Source: Edwardsiella tarda ATCC 15947 = NBRC 105688
GTDB taxonomy: Bacteria > Pseudomonadota > Gammaproteobacteria > Enterobacterales > Enterobacteriaceae
Assembly (NCBI RefSeq): GCF_003113495.2
Contig: NZ_CP084506.1
Coordinates: forward strand, 2,914,001 to 2,978,000
Length of the DNA: 64,000 nucleotides
Direction: 5' to 3'
The position numbers and the translations under genes were made by a program. Positions 11,797 to 23,444 of the stretch are shown here, piece after piece. The notes beneath the pieces are model-generated. The model was not told where the DNA came from and ran no database searches. It saw only the letters and a list, made by a program, of their open reading frames with translations. Within the stretch, counting starts at the first letter, position 1, and each line of letters opens with the position of its first letter.

Positions 11797-12557
11797 CCCT
11801 GTAGCCCCCACAGCGACAACGCCATCACGACGCCTAAACAGGTCGCCAGCGTCAGCAGTGTCGCCATCGCCCAACGCGCCAGGCCGGTATTGACGTGCCC
11901 CTTAAACATATCCGCCACCGCATTGATCAGGGGAAACCCCGGCACCAACAATAGGGTGCTGGCCGCCATCGAAATGACCGATGTCTGCGAGAAGGCGGAG
12001 AGTTGTAACAGACCGCCAGAGACCGAGGTGGCGATAAAGGCGGTGAAACAAAAGTTGATCAGTGGATTCAATTGGCGATGTGTCATCACCTGGCGGAAGT
12101 ACATCGCCACCGCACTGGCGAAGAAGGCGACCAGTGAACCGTCCCATCCGCCCCCGTTGAGCTTACAGAAGCAGGCGCAGGATAGTCCGACCATCAGAAC
12201 CACCAGCGCACGCGGGTAGCGTAACGGACGAATATGCTCGAAGCGCTTGCGCACATCGCGAATATCCAATAACTGGTGCTCTACCATGATCACAATATGC
12301 TGCACCTCCGTCACCACATGCATATTGATGCCGCGATCGATATTCTTACGCGTCGATGTCAGGCAGCGTCCTTCCTTAATCGTGGTCAACACCACCGCGT
12401 TGGCGGAGATGGAGCTTTCTACGCTATCCATACCCAGCGCCAATCCCAGCCGGGTAGACAGCTGCTCGACTAACATGCTTTCCGCGCCATGCTGCAGCAG
12501 AAAAAGGGCACAGTGAATACACAAACGGGTCACTTCCCGCTGGTGATCAGACTCCAC
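11787..12557 (-). CDS. yjjP: YjjP, large subunit of ThrE/YjjPB-type exporter
   Basis: The GTG at 12557 is chosen because a strong AGGAG lies 6 bases upstream and it gives 256 residues, the same as E. coli YjjP; an open frame extends further upstream without similarity. A cytosolic N-terminal part ([20 protein letters not shown] and [10 protein letters not shown]) is followed by about five membrane segments, ending [18 protein letters not shown] and a last hydrophobic helix. It precedes and overlaps yjjB, so both halves come from one message. Substrate in this organism is not shown by the sequence. Confidence 0.9.
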   Translation of the reverse strand: MESDHQREVTRLCIHCALFLLQHGAESMLVEQLSTRLGLALGMDSVESSISANAVVLTTIKEGRCLTSTRKNIDRGINMHVVTEVQHIVIMVEHQLLDIRDVRKRFEHIRPLRYPRALVVLMVGLSCACFCKLNGGGWDGSLVAFFASAVAMYFRQVMTHRQLNPLINFCFTAFIATSVSGGLLQLSAFSQTSVISMAASTLLLVPGFPLINAVADMFKGHVNTGLARWAMATLLTLATCLGVVMALSLWGLQGWA

Positions 12558-12742
12558 AATCGACTCCTGTCCGGGCCGTCTCGTCATTGTGCCGTGTATG
12601 GTATGACCGCACACGACGCTCACCATGGCCCGACCCTCACCTCGCCATGGCGATTTATTGTGCCACAATGCCTGAGACGGCGTAACCTCTTGCGCCCACG
12701 CCATCAGGCGAACCGACGCCGCTCCCGGCGAGACGCTAGCAT

Positions 12743-12768
12743 GAAAAAGGCCCGGCTACGCCGGGCCT
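12743..12768 (-). terminator. intrinsic terminator after carB
   Basis: Minus strand: 9-bp perfect stem AGGCCCGGC / GCCGGGCCT with a three-base loop, followed by TTTTTC. It lies about 20 bases after the carB stop. Confidence 0.85.
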
Positions 12769-12786
12769 CACACATCTACGCGGGCG

Positions 12787-15700
12787 TTACTTCAGCCGCG
12801 CGTGCATCTCCTGCACCGAAATGACCTGTTCGGTCGGGTCGGCGTTGAGCGCCATCGCCGTGGCGAAACCGCCATTCAGTGTCGTGTCATAGTGCACCTT
12901 ATACTGCAGCGCGCTGCGGCGGATTAACTTCGAATCCTCGATCGCCTGGCGTCCGGCAGTCGTATTCACGATGTAGGTATACTCACCGTTCTTAATGCGG
13001 TCCTGAATGTGCGGGCGCCCCTCGTGTACTTTGTTGACCAGACGCGGGTTAATCCCGGCCTCCCCCAACACGACGGCAGTACCATGAGTCGCATCCAGCT
13101 CGAAGCCCTGCTTGAGCAGCTTCGCCGCCAGATCCACCACGCGATGCTTGTCACCCTCACGTACCGACAGCAGGGCGCGTCCCGGTTTTTTCATCTGAGA
13201 CTGGCTGCCGAGCATCGCCTTGGCGAAAGCCTCGGCGAAGGTCCGACCAACCCCCATCACCTCACCCGTTGAGCGCATCTCCGGCCCCAGGATCGGGTCG
13301 ACACCCGGGAACTTGTTGAACGGCAGTACGACTTCCTTGACCGAGTAGTACGGCGGAATCACCTCTTCGGTAACACCCTGCTGCGCCAGCGTCTGCCCCA
13401 CCATCACACGGGCAGCCACCTTGGCCAGCGGGACGCCGGTCGCCTTGGAGACGAACGGGACGGTACGCGCGGCACGCGGGTTTACCTCGATCAGGTACAC
13501 TTCGTTATCTTTCACCGCAAACTGCACGTTCATCAGACCGCGCACACACAGCTCCAGTGCCAGCTTCTCCGCTTGGCGGCGTAACTCATCCTGAATTTCC
13601 GCGCTCAGCGTATAGGCCGGTAACGAACAGGCCGAGTCACCGGAGTGCACCCCGGCCTGTTCGATGTGTTCCATGATGCCGCCGATCAACACCTGCTCAC
13701 CGTCGCAGATGGCGTCGACGTCCACCTCGACCGCATCATCCAGGAAGTGATCCAACAGCACCGGCGCATCGTTGGAGACGCTCACCGCAGTCTGGAAGTA
13801 ACGACGCAAATCGCTCTCATCGTAGACGATCTCCATCGCCCGCCCACCGAGGACATAGGAGGGACGTACCACCAACGGATAACCGATCTGGGCGCCCTTC
13901 TCTACCGCCTGCTCGATCGCGGTCACCGTGGCGTTAGCCGGTTGCTTCAGCCCCAGGCGATTGACCGCCTGTTGGAAGCGCTCGCGATCCTCGGCACGGT
14001 CGATGGCATCCGGGCTGGTACCGATCACCGGCACCCCGGCCGCCTCCAGTGCGCGCGCTAATTTCAGCGGCGTCTGGCCACCATACTGCACGATCACCCC
14101 TTGCGGCTGCTCGACGGCGACGATCTCCAACACATCTTCCAGCGTCACCGGCTCGAAGTAGAGGCGATCGGAGGTATCGTAGTCTGTGGAGACGGTCTCC
14201 GGGTTACAGTTGACCATGATGGTCTCGTAGCCATCTTCACGTAGTGCCAACGCCGCATGTACACAGCAATAGTCGAATTCGATCCCCTGACCAATACGAT
14301 TCGGCCCCCCACCCAACACCATGATCTTCGGGCGATCGTGATGCGGATTGGCTTCACACTCCTCCTCATAGGTGGAGTACATGTAGGCGGTATCGGTGGC
14401 GAACTCGGCGGCGCAGGTATCCACGCGCTTATACACCGGGTGTAGCCCCAACTTATGACGCAGTTTACGAATTTCGCTCTCCGCCACGCCGGCCAAACGA
14501 GCCAGGCGCGCATCGGCGAAACCCTTGCGTTTCAACTGACGCAGGAAGGAGGCCGTCAGGCCATTGATCCCCACCTCGGCGACCCGCTCTTCCAAGCGCA
14601 CCAACTCCTCGATTTGCACCAGGAACCAGCGGTCGATGTTCGTCAGGTTAAACACCCCGTCCACCGACAGGCCAGCGCGGAAGGCGTCGGCGATGTACCA
14701 GATACGCTCGGCACCGGCGTCCTTCAGCTCGCGACGGATCTTGGTCAGCGCCTGCGGATCGTCCAGATTCACCTTAGGATCGAAGCCGCTCGCCCCGACT
14801 TCCAGGCCACGAAGTGCCTTCTGTAAGGACTCCTGCTGGGTACGCCCGATGGCCATCACCTCCCCCACCGATTTCATCTGAGTGGTCAGGCGATCGTTGG
14901 CACCGGCGAACTTCTCGAAGTTGAAGCGCGGGATCTTCGTGACCACGTAGTCGATGGAGGGTTCAAAGGAGGCCGGGGTGCGGCCACCGGTAATATCATT
15001 CATCAACTCGTCTAAGGTGTACCCCACCGCCAGCTTGGCGGCGACCTTGGCAATCGGGAAGCCGGTCGCCTTGGAGGCCAGCGCCGAGGAGCGCGACACA
15101 CGCGGGTTCATCTCGATGACGATCAGACGACCATTCTTTGGGTTGACCGCGAACTGTACGTTGGAGCCGCCCGTCTCCACACCGATCTCACGCAGTACCG
15201 CCATCGAGGCGTTACGCATGATTTGATATTCTTTATCGGTCAGGGTCTGCGCCGGGGCAACGGTGATCGAGTCGCCGGTATGGATACCCATCGGGTCAAG
15301 GTTTTCGATGGAGCAGATGATGATGCAGTTATCGTTCTTATCACGCACCACCTCCATCTCATACTCTTTCCAACCGATCAGCGACTCATCGATCAGGAGC
15401 TCGTTGGTCGGCGACAGATCCAGGCCACGCTCGCAGATCTCTTCAAACTCTTCGCGGTTATAAGCGATACCGCCGCCAGTGCCGCCCATGGTGAAAGAGG
15501 GGCGAATGATACAAGGGAAGCCCACCTGTTCGGCCACCGCCAGCGCTTCTTCCATACTATGGGCGATACCGGAGCGGGCGGTATCCAGGCCGATCTTCTT
15601 CATCGCCTGATCGAAGCGGCGACGATCCTCAGCCTTATCGATAGCATCGGCGGTAGCGCCGATCATGGTGACGCCAAACTCGGCCAGGACCCCCTGACGC

Positions 15701-16008
15701 TCCAGCTCCAAGGCACAGTTCAACGCCGTCTGCCCACCCATGGTCGGCAACACGGCATCCGGGCGCTCTTTCTCGATAATCTTACGTACCACCTCCCAAT
15801 GGATCGGCTCAATGTAGGTGGCATCGGCCATCTCCGGATCGGTCATAATGGTAGCTGGGTTAGAGTTGACCAGGATGACACGATAACCCTCTTCGCGCAG
15901 CGCTTTACACGCCTGTGCACCCGAGTAGTCAAATTCGCACGCCTGGCCGATGACGATCGGACCGGCGCCTAGGATCAGGATGCTTTTAATATCAGTACGT
16001 TTTGGCAT
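12787..16008 (-). CDS. carB: carbamoyl-phosphate synthase large subunit
   Basis: Makes carbamoyl phosphate from bicarbonate, ATP and ammonia tunnelled from CarA, feeding both arginine and pyrimidine synthesis. The 1073 residues match the family. Two duplicated ATP-grasp halves are visible, each with a GGG/IGQ nucleotide-binding start ([19 protein letters not shown] near residue 12 and [16 protein letters not shown] near 563). The C-terminal allosteric domain (about 940-1073) is present and binds ornithine and UMP in the known enzyme. It starts 19 bases after carA. Confidence 0.97.
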   Translation of the reverse strand: MPKRTDIKSILILGAGPIVIGQACEFDYSGAQACKALREEGYRVILVNSNPATIMTDPEMADATYIEPIHWEVVRKIIEKERPDAVLPTMGGQTALNCALELERQGVLAEFGVTMIGATADAIDKAEDRRRFDQAMKKIGLDTARSGIAHSMEEALAVAEQVGFPCIIRPSFTMGGTGGGIAYNREEFEEICERGLDLSPTNELLIDESLIGWKEYEMEVVRDKNDNCIIICSIENLDPMGIHTGDSITVAPAQTLTDKEYQIMRNASMAVLREIGVETGGSNVQFAVNPKNGRLIVIEMNPRVSRSSALASKATGFPIAKVAAKLAVGYTLDELMNDITGGRTPASFEPSIDYVVTKIPRFNFEKFAGANDRLTTQMKSVGEVMAIGRTQQESLQKALRGLEVGASGFDPKVNLDDPQALTKIRRELKDAGAERIWYIADAFRAGLSVDGVFNLTNIDRWFLVQIEELVRLEERVAEVGINGLTASFLRQLKRKGFADARLARLAGVAESEIRKLRHKLGLHPVYKRVDTCAAEFATDTAYMYSTYEEECEANPHHDRPKIMVLGGGPNRIGQGIEFDYCCVHAALALREDGYETIMVNCNPETVSTDYDTSDRLYFEPVTLEDVLEIVAVEQPQGVIVQYGGQTPLKLARALEAAGVPVIGTSPDAIDRAEDRERFQQAVNRLGLKQPANATVTAIEQAVEKGAQIGYPLVVRPSYVLGGRAMEIVYDESDLRRYFQTAVSVSNDAPVLLDHFLDDAVEVDVDAICDGEQVLIGGIMEHIEQAGVHSGDSACSLPAYTLSAEIQDELRRQAEKLALELCVRGLMNVQFAVKDNEVYLIEVNPRAARTVPFVSKATGVPLAKVAARVMVGQTLAQQGVTEEVIPPYYSVKEVVLPFNKFPGVDPILGPEMRSTGEVMGVGRTFAEAFAKAMLGSQSQMKKPGRALLSVREGDKHRVVDLAAKLLKQGFELDATHGTAVVLGEAGINPRLVNKVHEGRPHIQDRIKNGEYTYIVNTTAGRQAIEDSKLIRRSALQYKVHYDTTLNGGFATAMALNADPTEQVISVQEMHARLK

Positions 16009-16027
16009 GGTTGTTCAGGCTCCCTGA

Positions 16028-17185
16028 TTACTTAGCGCTACGGCGATAGTTTTCAATCAATGCGATAAAGTGGTCAAACAACGGCGCGGCATCGTGGGGC
16101 CCCGGACTGGCCTCTGGGTGTCCCTGGAAGCTAAAGGCCGGGCGGTCGGTACGATGAATACCTTGTAGCGAGCCATCGAACAGCGACTTATGCGTCGCAC
16201 GCAGCGTGGCCGGTAGCGTCGCCTCATCGACGGCGAAGCCGTGATTCTGCGCCGTAATCATCACCCGATCATGATCCAGATCCTTCACCGGATGGTTACC
16301 CCCGTGATGGCCGAATTTCATTTTCACCGTCTGAGCGCCACTGGCCAACGCCAGCAACTGATGCCCCAGACAGATGCCGAACAGCGGGATCTCACCGCGT
16401 AGGAAGGTGGCGATCGCCTCAATGGCATACTCGCACGGCGCCGGATCACCGGGGCCGTTGGAGAGAAAAATACCATCCGGGTTGAGGTCCAGCACCGCTT
16501 GTGCCGAGGTCTGTGCCGGAACGACCGTCAAACGGCAGCCGCGATCCACCAGCATGCGCAGGATGTTACGCTTGACGCCAAAGTCATAGGCCACCACATG
16601 ATAGGGCAACTCGCTTACGTCGCGTGCGGCCGGTAAACCCTCACTCAAGGTCCAACTCCCCTGACGCCACTCATAGGGCTGGGGGGTGGTGACCTCTTTA
16701 GCTAAGTCCATCCCCTTCAGGCCGGGGAAGGCACGCGCCTTCTCCAGCGCCAAGGTAGCATCCGGCTCACATCCCGGCTCAGCAGTGATGATGCAACCGT
16801 TCTGAGCCCCCTTCTCGCGTAGTAGGCGCGTCAACTTACGCGTATCGATATCGGCGATGGCGACTACCTGATGGCGACGCAGATAGTCGGAGAGCGTCTC
16901 CTGGCTGCGGAAGTTACTGGCGATCAGCGGTAAGTCACGCACGATCAATCCCTGCGCATGGACGGCGGAGGACTCTTCATCGGCGGAGTTAGTGCCGACA
17001 TTGCCAATATGGGGATAGGTGAGGGTAACGATCTGACGAGAATAGGAGGGGTCGGTGAGAATTTCTTGGTAGCCGGTCATCGAGGTATTGAAGACCACTT
17101 CCCCCACGGCCGATCCATCTGCCCCGATCGACCTGCCGTGAAACTGGGTCCCGTCTTCCAGAACCAAAAGCGCTGACTTAATCAA
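16028..17185 (-). CDS. carA: carbamoyl-phosphate synthase small (glutaminase) subunit, TTG start
   Basis: Class I glutamine amidotransferase subunit that supplies ammonia to CarB. The start is taken as TTG at 17185: GGAGG sits 5 bases before it, and the protein then begins (M)[11 protein letters not shown] exactly as E. coli CarA, which is itself known to use UUG. An upstream in-frame TTG would fall inside the ribosome site. Length is 385 residues. The catalytic triad region is seen in [13 protein letters not shown] (nucleophile Cys) and the [11 protein letters not shown]is-Glu pair. Control by the ARG boxes just upstream is expected. Confidence 0.95.
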   Translation of the reverse strand: MIKSALLVLEDGTQFHGRSIGADGSAVGEVVFNTSMTGYQEILTDPSYSRQIVTLTYPHIGNVGTNSADEESSAVHAQGLIVRDLPLIASNFRSQETLSDYLRRHQVVAIADIDTRKLTRLLREKGAQNGCIITAEPGCEPDATLALEKARAFPGLKGMDLAKEVTTPQPYEWRQGSWTLSEGLPAARDVSELPYHVVAYDFGVKRNILRMLVDRGCRLTVVPAQTSAQAVLDLNPDGIFLSNGPGDPAPCEYAIEAIATFLRGEIPLFGICLGHQLLALASGAQTVKMKFGHHGGNHPVKDLDHDRVMITAQNHGFAVDEATLPATLRATHKSLFDGSLQGIHRTDRPAFSFQGHPEASPGPHDAAPLFDHFIALIENYRRSAK

Positions 17186-17198
17186 AACACCCTCCAAA

Positions 17199-17233
17199 GG
17201 AATATCCAGTCACAATGATTGCATATTAATTCA
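17199..17233 (-). promoter_or_regulatory. pair of ArgR-binding ARG boxes at carAB promoter P2
   Basis: Minus strand shows TGAATTAATATGCA (17233-17220) and TGACTGGATATTCC (17212-17199). They are 21 bases apart, the helical spacing used by ArgR hexamers, and sit right before the carA ribosome site. They align with the E. coli carAB P2 operators; the first box is nearly identical. Binding itself is inferred. Confidence 0.8.
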
Positions 17234-17297
17234 GATATCATCGACTGAATCAATGGCAAACTTACTCACTGCGGCGAATTTCTGACAAATTGCGCGC

Positions 17298-17326
17298 ATT
17301 CTAATGACGCGCCCGGCCATTGTCCA
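17298..17326 (-). promoter_or_regulatory. candidate upstream carAB promoter (P1-like)
   Basis: TGGACA and TAGAAT are separated by 17 bases on the minus strand, about 110 bases upstream of the carA start. Its place fits the pyrimidine-regulated P1 promoter of the E. coli operon. Assignment rests on pattern and position. Confidence 0.5.
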
Positions 17327-17571
17327 GATGAAAGGGGGATTTTTTTGTATTTTTTACGCTGCTTGATGTGTTTTTTAACTCAAATGTCCAAAAACACATT
17401 TATTAGGGAAGTAGAAAACGGTTGCCAGAGACACATATTAAAGGCAATAGCGTCATGATGCGTTTTTTCAGTGAAAAAATCAAGAAGGAAGCCGTTTACC
17501 TAGGGATAAAAAACGGAAAAACGAAACAATCGGCAAGGATGAGAGTAAAAACAAAAATCGCGACCAACAAA
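17327..17571. other. AT-rich carAB upstream control region, no gene seen
   Basis: About 245 bases between the P1-like promoter and the dapB terminator. It is rich in A/T runs such as GATTTTTTTGTATTTTTTACG. In E. coli the matching region is bound by IHF and PepA for pyrimidine control; no exact site is claimed here. Confidence 0.4.
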
Positions 17572-17609
17572 ACAAAAATGCGCTGAAAATAATTATTTTT
17601 CAACGCATT
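17572..17609 (-). terminator. probable dapB terminator
   Basis: Minus strand carries an imperfect stem (AATGCG.TGAAAA / TTTTCA.CGCATT) with an A/T loop, followed by TTTTTG. It lies about 45 bases after the dapB stop. Confidence 0.65.
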
Positions 17610-17651
17610 AACCATCACAAGAACACAACAAACAGTGTCGCTCAACGCGAT

Positions 17652-18920
<1,269 letters not shown>

Positions 18921-21212
18921 ATGTCTTTAGGATCACCGCTACGGCGGGTTGATGCCGAAGCCAAGGTCACCGGACAGGCACGTTATACCGATGATATGAT
19001 GATGCCCGGCATGCTCCACGCCTGTTATGTTCGCAGCCGCATCGCCCACGGTAAGGTCAGCGCCATTGATACCCGCGAGGCGGCGGCGATGCCGGGCGTC
19101 GAGGCGATCTTCACCTGTTATGACGTCCCACAAACGCCTTTCCCCACCGCCGGACACGCCTGGTCACTGGATCCGGCGAAACACGATGTCGCCGATCGTC
19201 ACCTGCTTACTGATCATGTGCGTCACTTCGGCGATGGCGTGGCCATCGTGGTGGCGCGCGATGCGTTGAGTGCCGAGCGTGCCGCGGCGCGGGTGCAAGT
19301 CAGCTACGAGGCGTTGCCGGTGATTACCCGGCCACAGGCCGCCTTGGCGGATGACGCGCCAGCGATCCACCCTAACGGCAACCTCCTGCGTCACAGCGAG
19401 ATCGATGCGGGCGAGCCGGATGCCCGTATCGCCGCCGCCGATCTGCAACTAGAAGGACACTACGAGACCCCGGTAGTACAACACTGCCACATGGAAGGGG
19501 TCACCTGTTACGCCTATATGGAGCAACCCGGCCATGTGGTTATCGTCTCCAGTACTCAGATCCCGCAGATCGTGCGCCGTACCGTCGCCCAGGCTCTCAG
19601 TCTGCCCTGGTCGCATGTCCGGGTGATCAAGCCCTACATCGGCGGTGGCTTCGGTAATAAGCAGGATGTGCTAGAAGAGCCGATGGCCGCCTTCCTGACG
19701 CTGCGTCTCGGCGGCAAGCCGGTGAAGGTCAGCCTGAGTCGTGAAGAGTGTTTCGTTGCGACCCGGACACGCCACGCCTTCAGCATCGATGCACGTCTGG
19801 GTATGCAGCGCGATGGCGTATTACAGGGGTATCGACTCAATGTGCTGTCCAACACCGGTGCCTATGCCTCGCACGGCCACTCCATCGCCTCTGCCGGTGC
19901 CAATAAGATCAGCTACCTCTACCCACGTAGTGCTTTCGGTTATTGCGCCGACACGGTATACACCAACCTCCCCGCCGCCGGAGCGATGCGTGGCTATGGC
20001 GCCCCACAGGTCGATTTCGCCCTGGAGTGCCTGATGGACGATGCCGCCGCCAACCTGGGATTAGATCCGTTAGAGGTCCGGCTGCGTAACGTCGCCCGCC
20101 AAGGCGATCGTAACCCCGTCAACGGTAAGACGATCTACAGCGCCGGGCTAAGCGAGTGTCTTGAGAAGGGGCGAGCCCTATTCGAATGGGATCAACGCCG
20201 TGCCGCATGCCTGGCTCAAGATCCCGATGCGCGCCTACGGCGTGGCATTGGCGTCGCCTGTTTCAGTTACGGCTCCAATACCTACCCGGTCGGAGTCGAG
20301 ATCGCAGGGGCCCGCATGTTGCTGAATCAAGACGGTACGGTCAACTTGCAGATCGGCGCCACCGAGATTGGCCAGGGCTCCGACACGGTCTTCGCTCAAA
20401 TGGCGGCAGAAACCCTGGGTATCCCGTTTAAACACATCCGGGTGATCTCGACCCAAGATACCGATATCACCGCCTTTGACCCCGGCGCCTTCGCGTCACG
20501 GCAGAGTTATGTCGCGGCCCCCGCCATCCGCCAGGCAGCCGAGCAGCTACGTCAGAAGATCCTGGCGCACGCCGCATTGCTCAGTCATCAACCCGAGTGG
20601 GGACTGACCCTACGTGACGGCAACGTCGTGATGGCGATGCAACCGGAGCAGGTGCTGATGAGCGTCGCCGACGTATCGATGCAGGCCTACTATCACCAAG
20701 AGATCGGTGCTCAAATCTTGGCGGAGGTCTCCCACAAGACCACCACCAACCCACCCGCCTTCGGGTGTACCTTCGTCGATCTCAGCGTCGACGTCGACCT
20801 ATGCCAGGTCACCATCAATCGTATCCTGAATCTGCATGACTCTGGGCGCATCCTCAATCCACAACTGGCCGAGGGACAGGTCCATGGTGGGATGGGGATG
20901 GGGATCGGTTGGGCGCTGTTCGAGGAGATGATCATCGACGAGCGTAGTGGCGTCGTCCGTAACCCCAATCTGCTCGATTACAAGTTCCCTACCTGTGTCG
21001 ATCTGCCGGATCTGGAGTGCGCCTTCGTCGAGACCTACGAGCCGCAGTCGGCCTATGGCCATAAGGCGTTGGGCGAACCCCCGATCATCTCGCCGGGGCC
21101 GGCGATCCGCAACGCGATCCGCATGGCGACCGGCGTCGCGATCAACGCGTTGCCGATCACCCCGAAAACGCTGTATCGCGAGTTTGTACAGGCCGGACTG
21201 ATCAGGGAGTAA
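18921..21212 (+). CDS. xdhA: xanthine dehydrogenase molybdenum-binding subunit XdhA
   Basis: Molybdopterin-binding large subunit of a three-subunit purine hydroxylase (hypoxanthine/xanthine to urate). The 763 residues align along their whole length with E. coli XdhA (752). Visible family blocks are VTGQARYTDD at the N-terminus, KPYIGGGFGNKQD, the MRGYGAPQ segment, IGQGSDTVF, and GEPP near the C-terminus, which holds the catalytic Glu of xanthine oxidase-type enzymes. It leads an operon with xdhB (6-base gap) and xdhC. An XdhC-type cofactor-insertion chaperone or a purine permease is not in this window. Confidence 0.94.
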   Translation: MSLGSPLRRVDAEAKVTGQARYTDDMMMPGMLHACYVRSRIAHGKVSAIDTREAAAMPGVEAIFTCYDVPQTPFPTAGHAWSLDPAKHDVADRHLLTDHVRHFGDGVAIVVARDALSAERAAARVQVSYEALPVITRPQAALADDAPAIHPNGNLLRHSEIDAGEPDARIAAADLQLEGHYETPVVQHCHMEGVTCYAYMEQPGHVVIVSSTQIPQIVRRTVAQALSLPWSHVRVIKPYIGGGFGNKQDVLEEPMAAFLTLRLGGKPVKVSLSREECFVATRTRHAFSIDARLGMQRDGVLQGYRLNVLSNTGAYASHGHSIASAGANKISYLYPRSAFGYCADTVYTNLPAAGAMRGYGAPQVDFALECLMDDAAANLGLDPLEVRLRNVARQGDRNPVNGKTIYSAGLSECLEKGRALFEWDQRRAACLAQDPDARLRRGIGVACFSYGSNTYPVGVEIAGARMLLNQDGTVNLQIGATEIGQGSDTVFAQMAAETLGIPFKHIRVISTQDTDITAFDPGAFASRQSYVAAPAIRQAAEQLRQKILAHAALLSHQPEWGLTLRDGNVVMAMQPEQVLMSVADVSMQAYYHQEIGAQILAEVSHKTTTNPPAFGCTFVDLSVDVDLCQVTINRILNLHDSGRILNPQLAEGQVHGGMGMGIGWALFEEMIIDERSGVVRNPNLLDYKFPTCVDLPDLECAFVETYEPQSAYGHKALGEPPIISPGPAIRNAIRMATGVAINALPITPKTLYREFVQAGLIRE

Positions 21213-21218
21213 TGCTTC

Positions 21219-22097
21219 ATGTATGATATTCAACGCTATCTCCGCGCCACCAGCGCGCGCCACGCCAGCGAGTTGATGCTGGCCAACCCGGACAGCCGTC
21301 TGTTAGCCGGCGGCACCGATGTGCTGATCCAGCTGCATCACCACAATGCCCACTATGCCCACATTGTCGACATCCACGGCTTGGCCGAGCTCTGCGGTAT
21401 CAGTGAGCTGGAGGATGGCACCCTGCGTATCGGCTCCGGCACAACCTTTACTCAAATCATCGAACACCCGCTAATCCAGGCACGGCTGCCGATGTTAGCC
21501 GAGGCCGCCGCCACCATCGCCGGGCCACAGATCCGTAACGTTGCCACCTACGGCGGTAACATCTGTAATGGCGCCACCAGCGCCGACTCCGCCGCCCCTA
21601 GCGTGGCGCTTAAGGCTCAACTGGAGATCCTCACGCCCAACGGCGTCATCCTACGCCCGATCGATGGCTTCCATACCGGTCCAGGCAAGGTCGCCTTGAC
21701 GCCGGGTGAGATCTTACTGGCCTTCCACTTCCATCCCGCCGATCACCGCGACTGCGGCAGCGCCTACATCAAGTACGCCATGCGTGGCGCCATGGATATC
21801 GCCACCATCGGTTGCGCGGCGCTATGCCGCATCGAGGCTGGACGCTTCAGCGAGCTACGCCTGGCCTATGGCGTCGCAGCGCCGACACCGATCCGCTGCC
21901 CACAAGCCGAGGCGTGTGCCATCGGCCAACCACTGAGCCGCCAGACCCTGGCGGCGGTAAGCGAGGCCGTCGCGGGCGATGTTTCGCCGCGTTCATCCTG
22001 GCGTGCCGAAAAGGAATTCCGTTTACACCTGATCCGTACCTTGGCGCAGCGGGCCATCACCCTGGCCGTTCAGCGTGCGGGAGGAGAGATTGTATGA
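21219..22097 (+). CDS. xdhB: xanthine dehydrogenase FAD-binding subunit XdhB
   Basis: FAD-binding medium subunit passing electrons from the Fe-S subunit to NAD+. The 292 residues equal the E. coli XdhB length. The FAD-binding motifs of the family are present: [12 protein letters not shown] (about residues 28-39) and the [18 protein letters not shown] loop (about 107-124). The C-terminal CO dehydrogenase flavoprotein domain follows. The stop overlaps the xdhC start by 4 bases. Confidence 0.94.
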   Translation: MYDIQRYLRATSARHASELMLANPDSRLLAGGTDVLIQLHHHNAHYAHIVDIHGLAELCGISELEDGTLRIGSGTTFTQIIEHPLIQARLPMLAEAAATIAGPQIRNVATYGGNICNGATSADSAAPSVALKAQLEILTPNGVILRPIDGFHTGPGKVALTPGEILLAFHFHPADHRDCGSAYIKYAMRGAMDIATIGCAALCRIEAGRFSELRLAYGVAAPTPIRCPQAEACAIGQPLSRQTLAAVSEAVAGDVSPRSSWRAEKEFRLHLIRTLAQRAITLAVQRAGGEIV

Positions 22098-22588
22098 ATG
22101 TCAAAGAGTGGGTTGAGATCAGCTGTCAGATTAACGGCAAATGCTATCAGTTCTGCGTCTCGCCAGCCATGTCGCTACTGGAGTTGCTGCGTGAACACGG
22201 CTTGACCAGCGTCAAACAGGGCTGCTGCGTCGGCGAGTGTGGCGCCTGTAGCGTCCTGATCGATGGGGTGGCGACCGATAGCTGCCTCTATCTGGCGTTG
22301 TGGGCCGACGGCAAACAGATCGTCACCGCCGAAGGATTAGGTAAACCGGAGGGGCTGTCGCCGGTACAACAAGCCTATGTTGACGCCGGCGCGGTCCAGT
22401 GTGGTTTCTGTACCCCAGGGTTAGTGGTGGCGACCCATGCCCTATTAGCCAAGCCACGTAACCGCCCACTGACCCATGAGGAGATCCGTCGCAGCCTCTC
22501 CGGCAACCTGTGCCGCTGCACCGGCTATCAAGCCATCGTGCGTGCCGTTGACGCCTGCCAGCAGGCGACGGACGAATCCTCATCTTAA
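22094..22588 (+). CDS. xdhC: xanthine dehydrogenase 2Fe-2S subunit XdhC
   Basis: Iron-sulfur subunit with two 2Fe-2S clusters. The ATG at 22094 overlaps the xdhB stop (ATGA) and gives 164 residues; an open frame runs further upstream inside xdhB but has no similarity. The ferredoxin-type cluster motif [13 protein letters not shown] and its fourth Cys (SCLYL) sit in the N-terminal half. The second cluster is bound by CGFCTPG and NLCRCTGYQ. This is the shape of small oxidoreductase Fe-S subunits such as E. coli XdhC (159 residues). Confidence 0.94.
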   Translation: MNVKEWVEISCQINGKCYQFCVSPAMSLLELLREHGLTSVKQGCCVGECGACSVLIDGVATDSCLYLALWADGKQIVTAEGLGKPEGLSPVQQAYVDAGAVQCGFCTPGLVVATHALLAKPRNRPLTHEEIRRSLSGNLCRCTGYQAIVRAVDACQQATDESSS

Positions 22589-22752
22589 CCCGCCTACACC
22601 TCCCGCGCGGCCACTCGCCTGCGCGGGAGACACGCCACACCGTTCGCCCCCCAATCCCGGCGAGAGACTGGTGGATCTTCACACAACGACTATGCTCAAG
22701 ACGCGAGGGTGACAAACCCTAGCCCTATCACATAATCCATGGGAGACCGTGT

Positions 22753-23307
22753 ATGTTTGCCAAAAAAGCACTGCTATGTTTGCTGATCGCGGGTGGGTTG
22801 AGCATGAGCGCGCAGGCGATGACACTCACCAGCCCGACGGTTGAGAATGGTCAGTCGTTGCAAAATGCCCAGATCTTTAACGGTTGGGGATGCAGCGGAA
22901 AGAACCTCTCACCCGCCTTAAGCTGGAGCGATATCCCCGCAGGCACCAAGAGTTTCGCCGTCACCATGTATGATCCCGACGCCCCCACGGGCAGCGGATG
23001 GTGGCACTGGGTGATGATCGATATTCCGGCCTCAACCCATAGCCTGGCGTTGAACGTCGGCGAGAAGGGCAGCAAGGATCTTCCTAAGGGGGCCATCCAG
23101 CTGCGTAACGACTTCGGCTATAACGGATTCGGCGGAGCCTGCCCGCCGCCGGGCGCCAAGCCGCATAACTACCAGATCACCGTGTATGCGCTGAATGTGG
23201 CAAAACTCGACATCCCAGCCCATGCCTCTCCCGCCTATGCCGGCTACTTTATTCTGCAACACAAGATCGGTGAAGCGCGCCTGACCGCGCCGACCAATAT
23301 GCGTTAA
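22753..23307 (+). CDS. secreted YbhB/YbcL-family (PEBP-like) protein
   Basis: The 184-residue protein has a signal peptide (MFAKKALLCLLIAGGLSMSAQA), then a phosphatidylethanolamine-binding-protein fold in its bacterial YbhB/YbcL form. Family landmarks are LSPALSWSDIP, the YDPDAPTGSGWWHW anion-binding loop, and NDFGYNGFGGACPP. Length and layout match E. coli YbcL (183 residues), a periplasmic protein. The true ligand is not known. It has its own GGGAG site and follows xdhC after 164 bases, so it is probably separate from that operon. Confidence 0.88.
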   Translation: MFAKKALLCLLIAGGLSMSAQAMTLTSPTVENGQSLQNAQIFNGWGCSGKNLSPALSWSDIPAGTKSFAVTMYDPDAPTGSGWWHWVMIDIPASTHSLALNVGEKGSKDLPKGAIQLRNDFGYNGFGGACPPPGAKPHNYQITVYALNVAKLDIPAHASPAYAGYFILQHKIGEARLTAPTNMR

Positions 23308-23387
23308 CGCGGGAGGCGCAGCGCTAAACGTGCCCGCGCCTTACCGGAGGCGTGCGAAAACCGCCGCCGGCAAGGCGTGGGTAAGCG

Positions 23388-23417
23388 ATAAAAAAAACGG
23401 GGTGCCCAGGCACCCCG
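23388..23417 (-). terminator. intrinsic terminator after ispH
   Basis: Minus strand: 9-bp stem CGGGGTGCC / GGCACCCCG followed by an unbroken T-run of eight. It ends the ribF-ispH operon and also faces the PEBP-family gene. Confidence 0.85.
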
Positions 23418-23444
23418 CTCTGATACGGATCCGAACGCGTATCG

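Noticed and set aside
15223..15972. 249-codon frame antisense to carB
   Set aside because: Lies inside a fully conserved carB; frame openness follows from its codon use.
21812..22093. N-terminal extension of XdhC inside xdhB
   Set aside because: Overlaps conserved xdhB and has no family similarity; the ATG overlapping the xdhB stop is the natural start.
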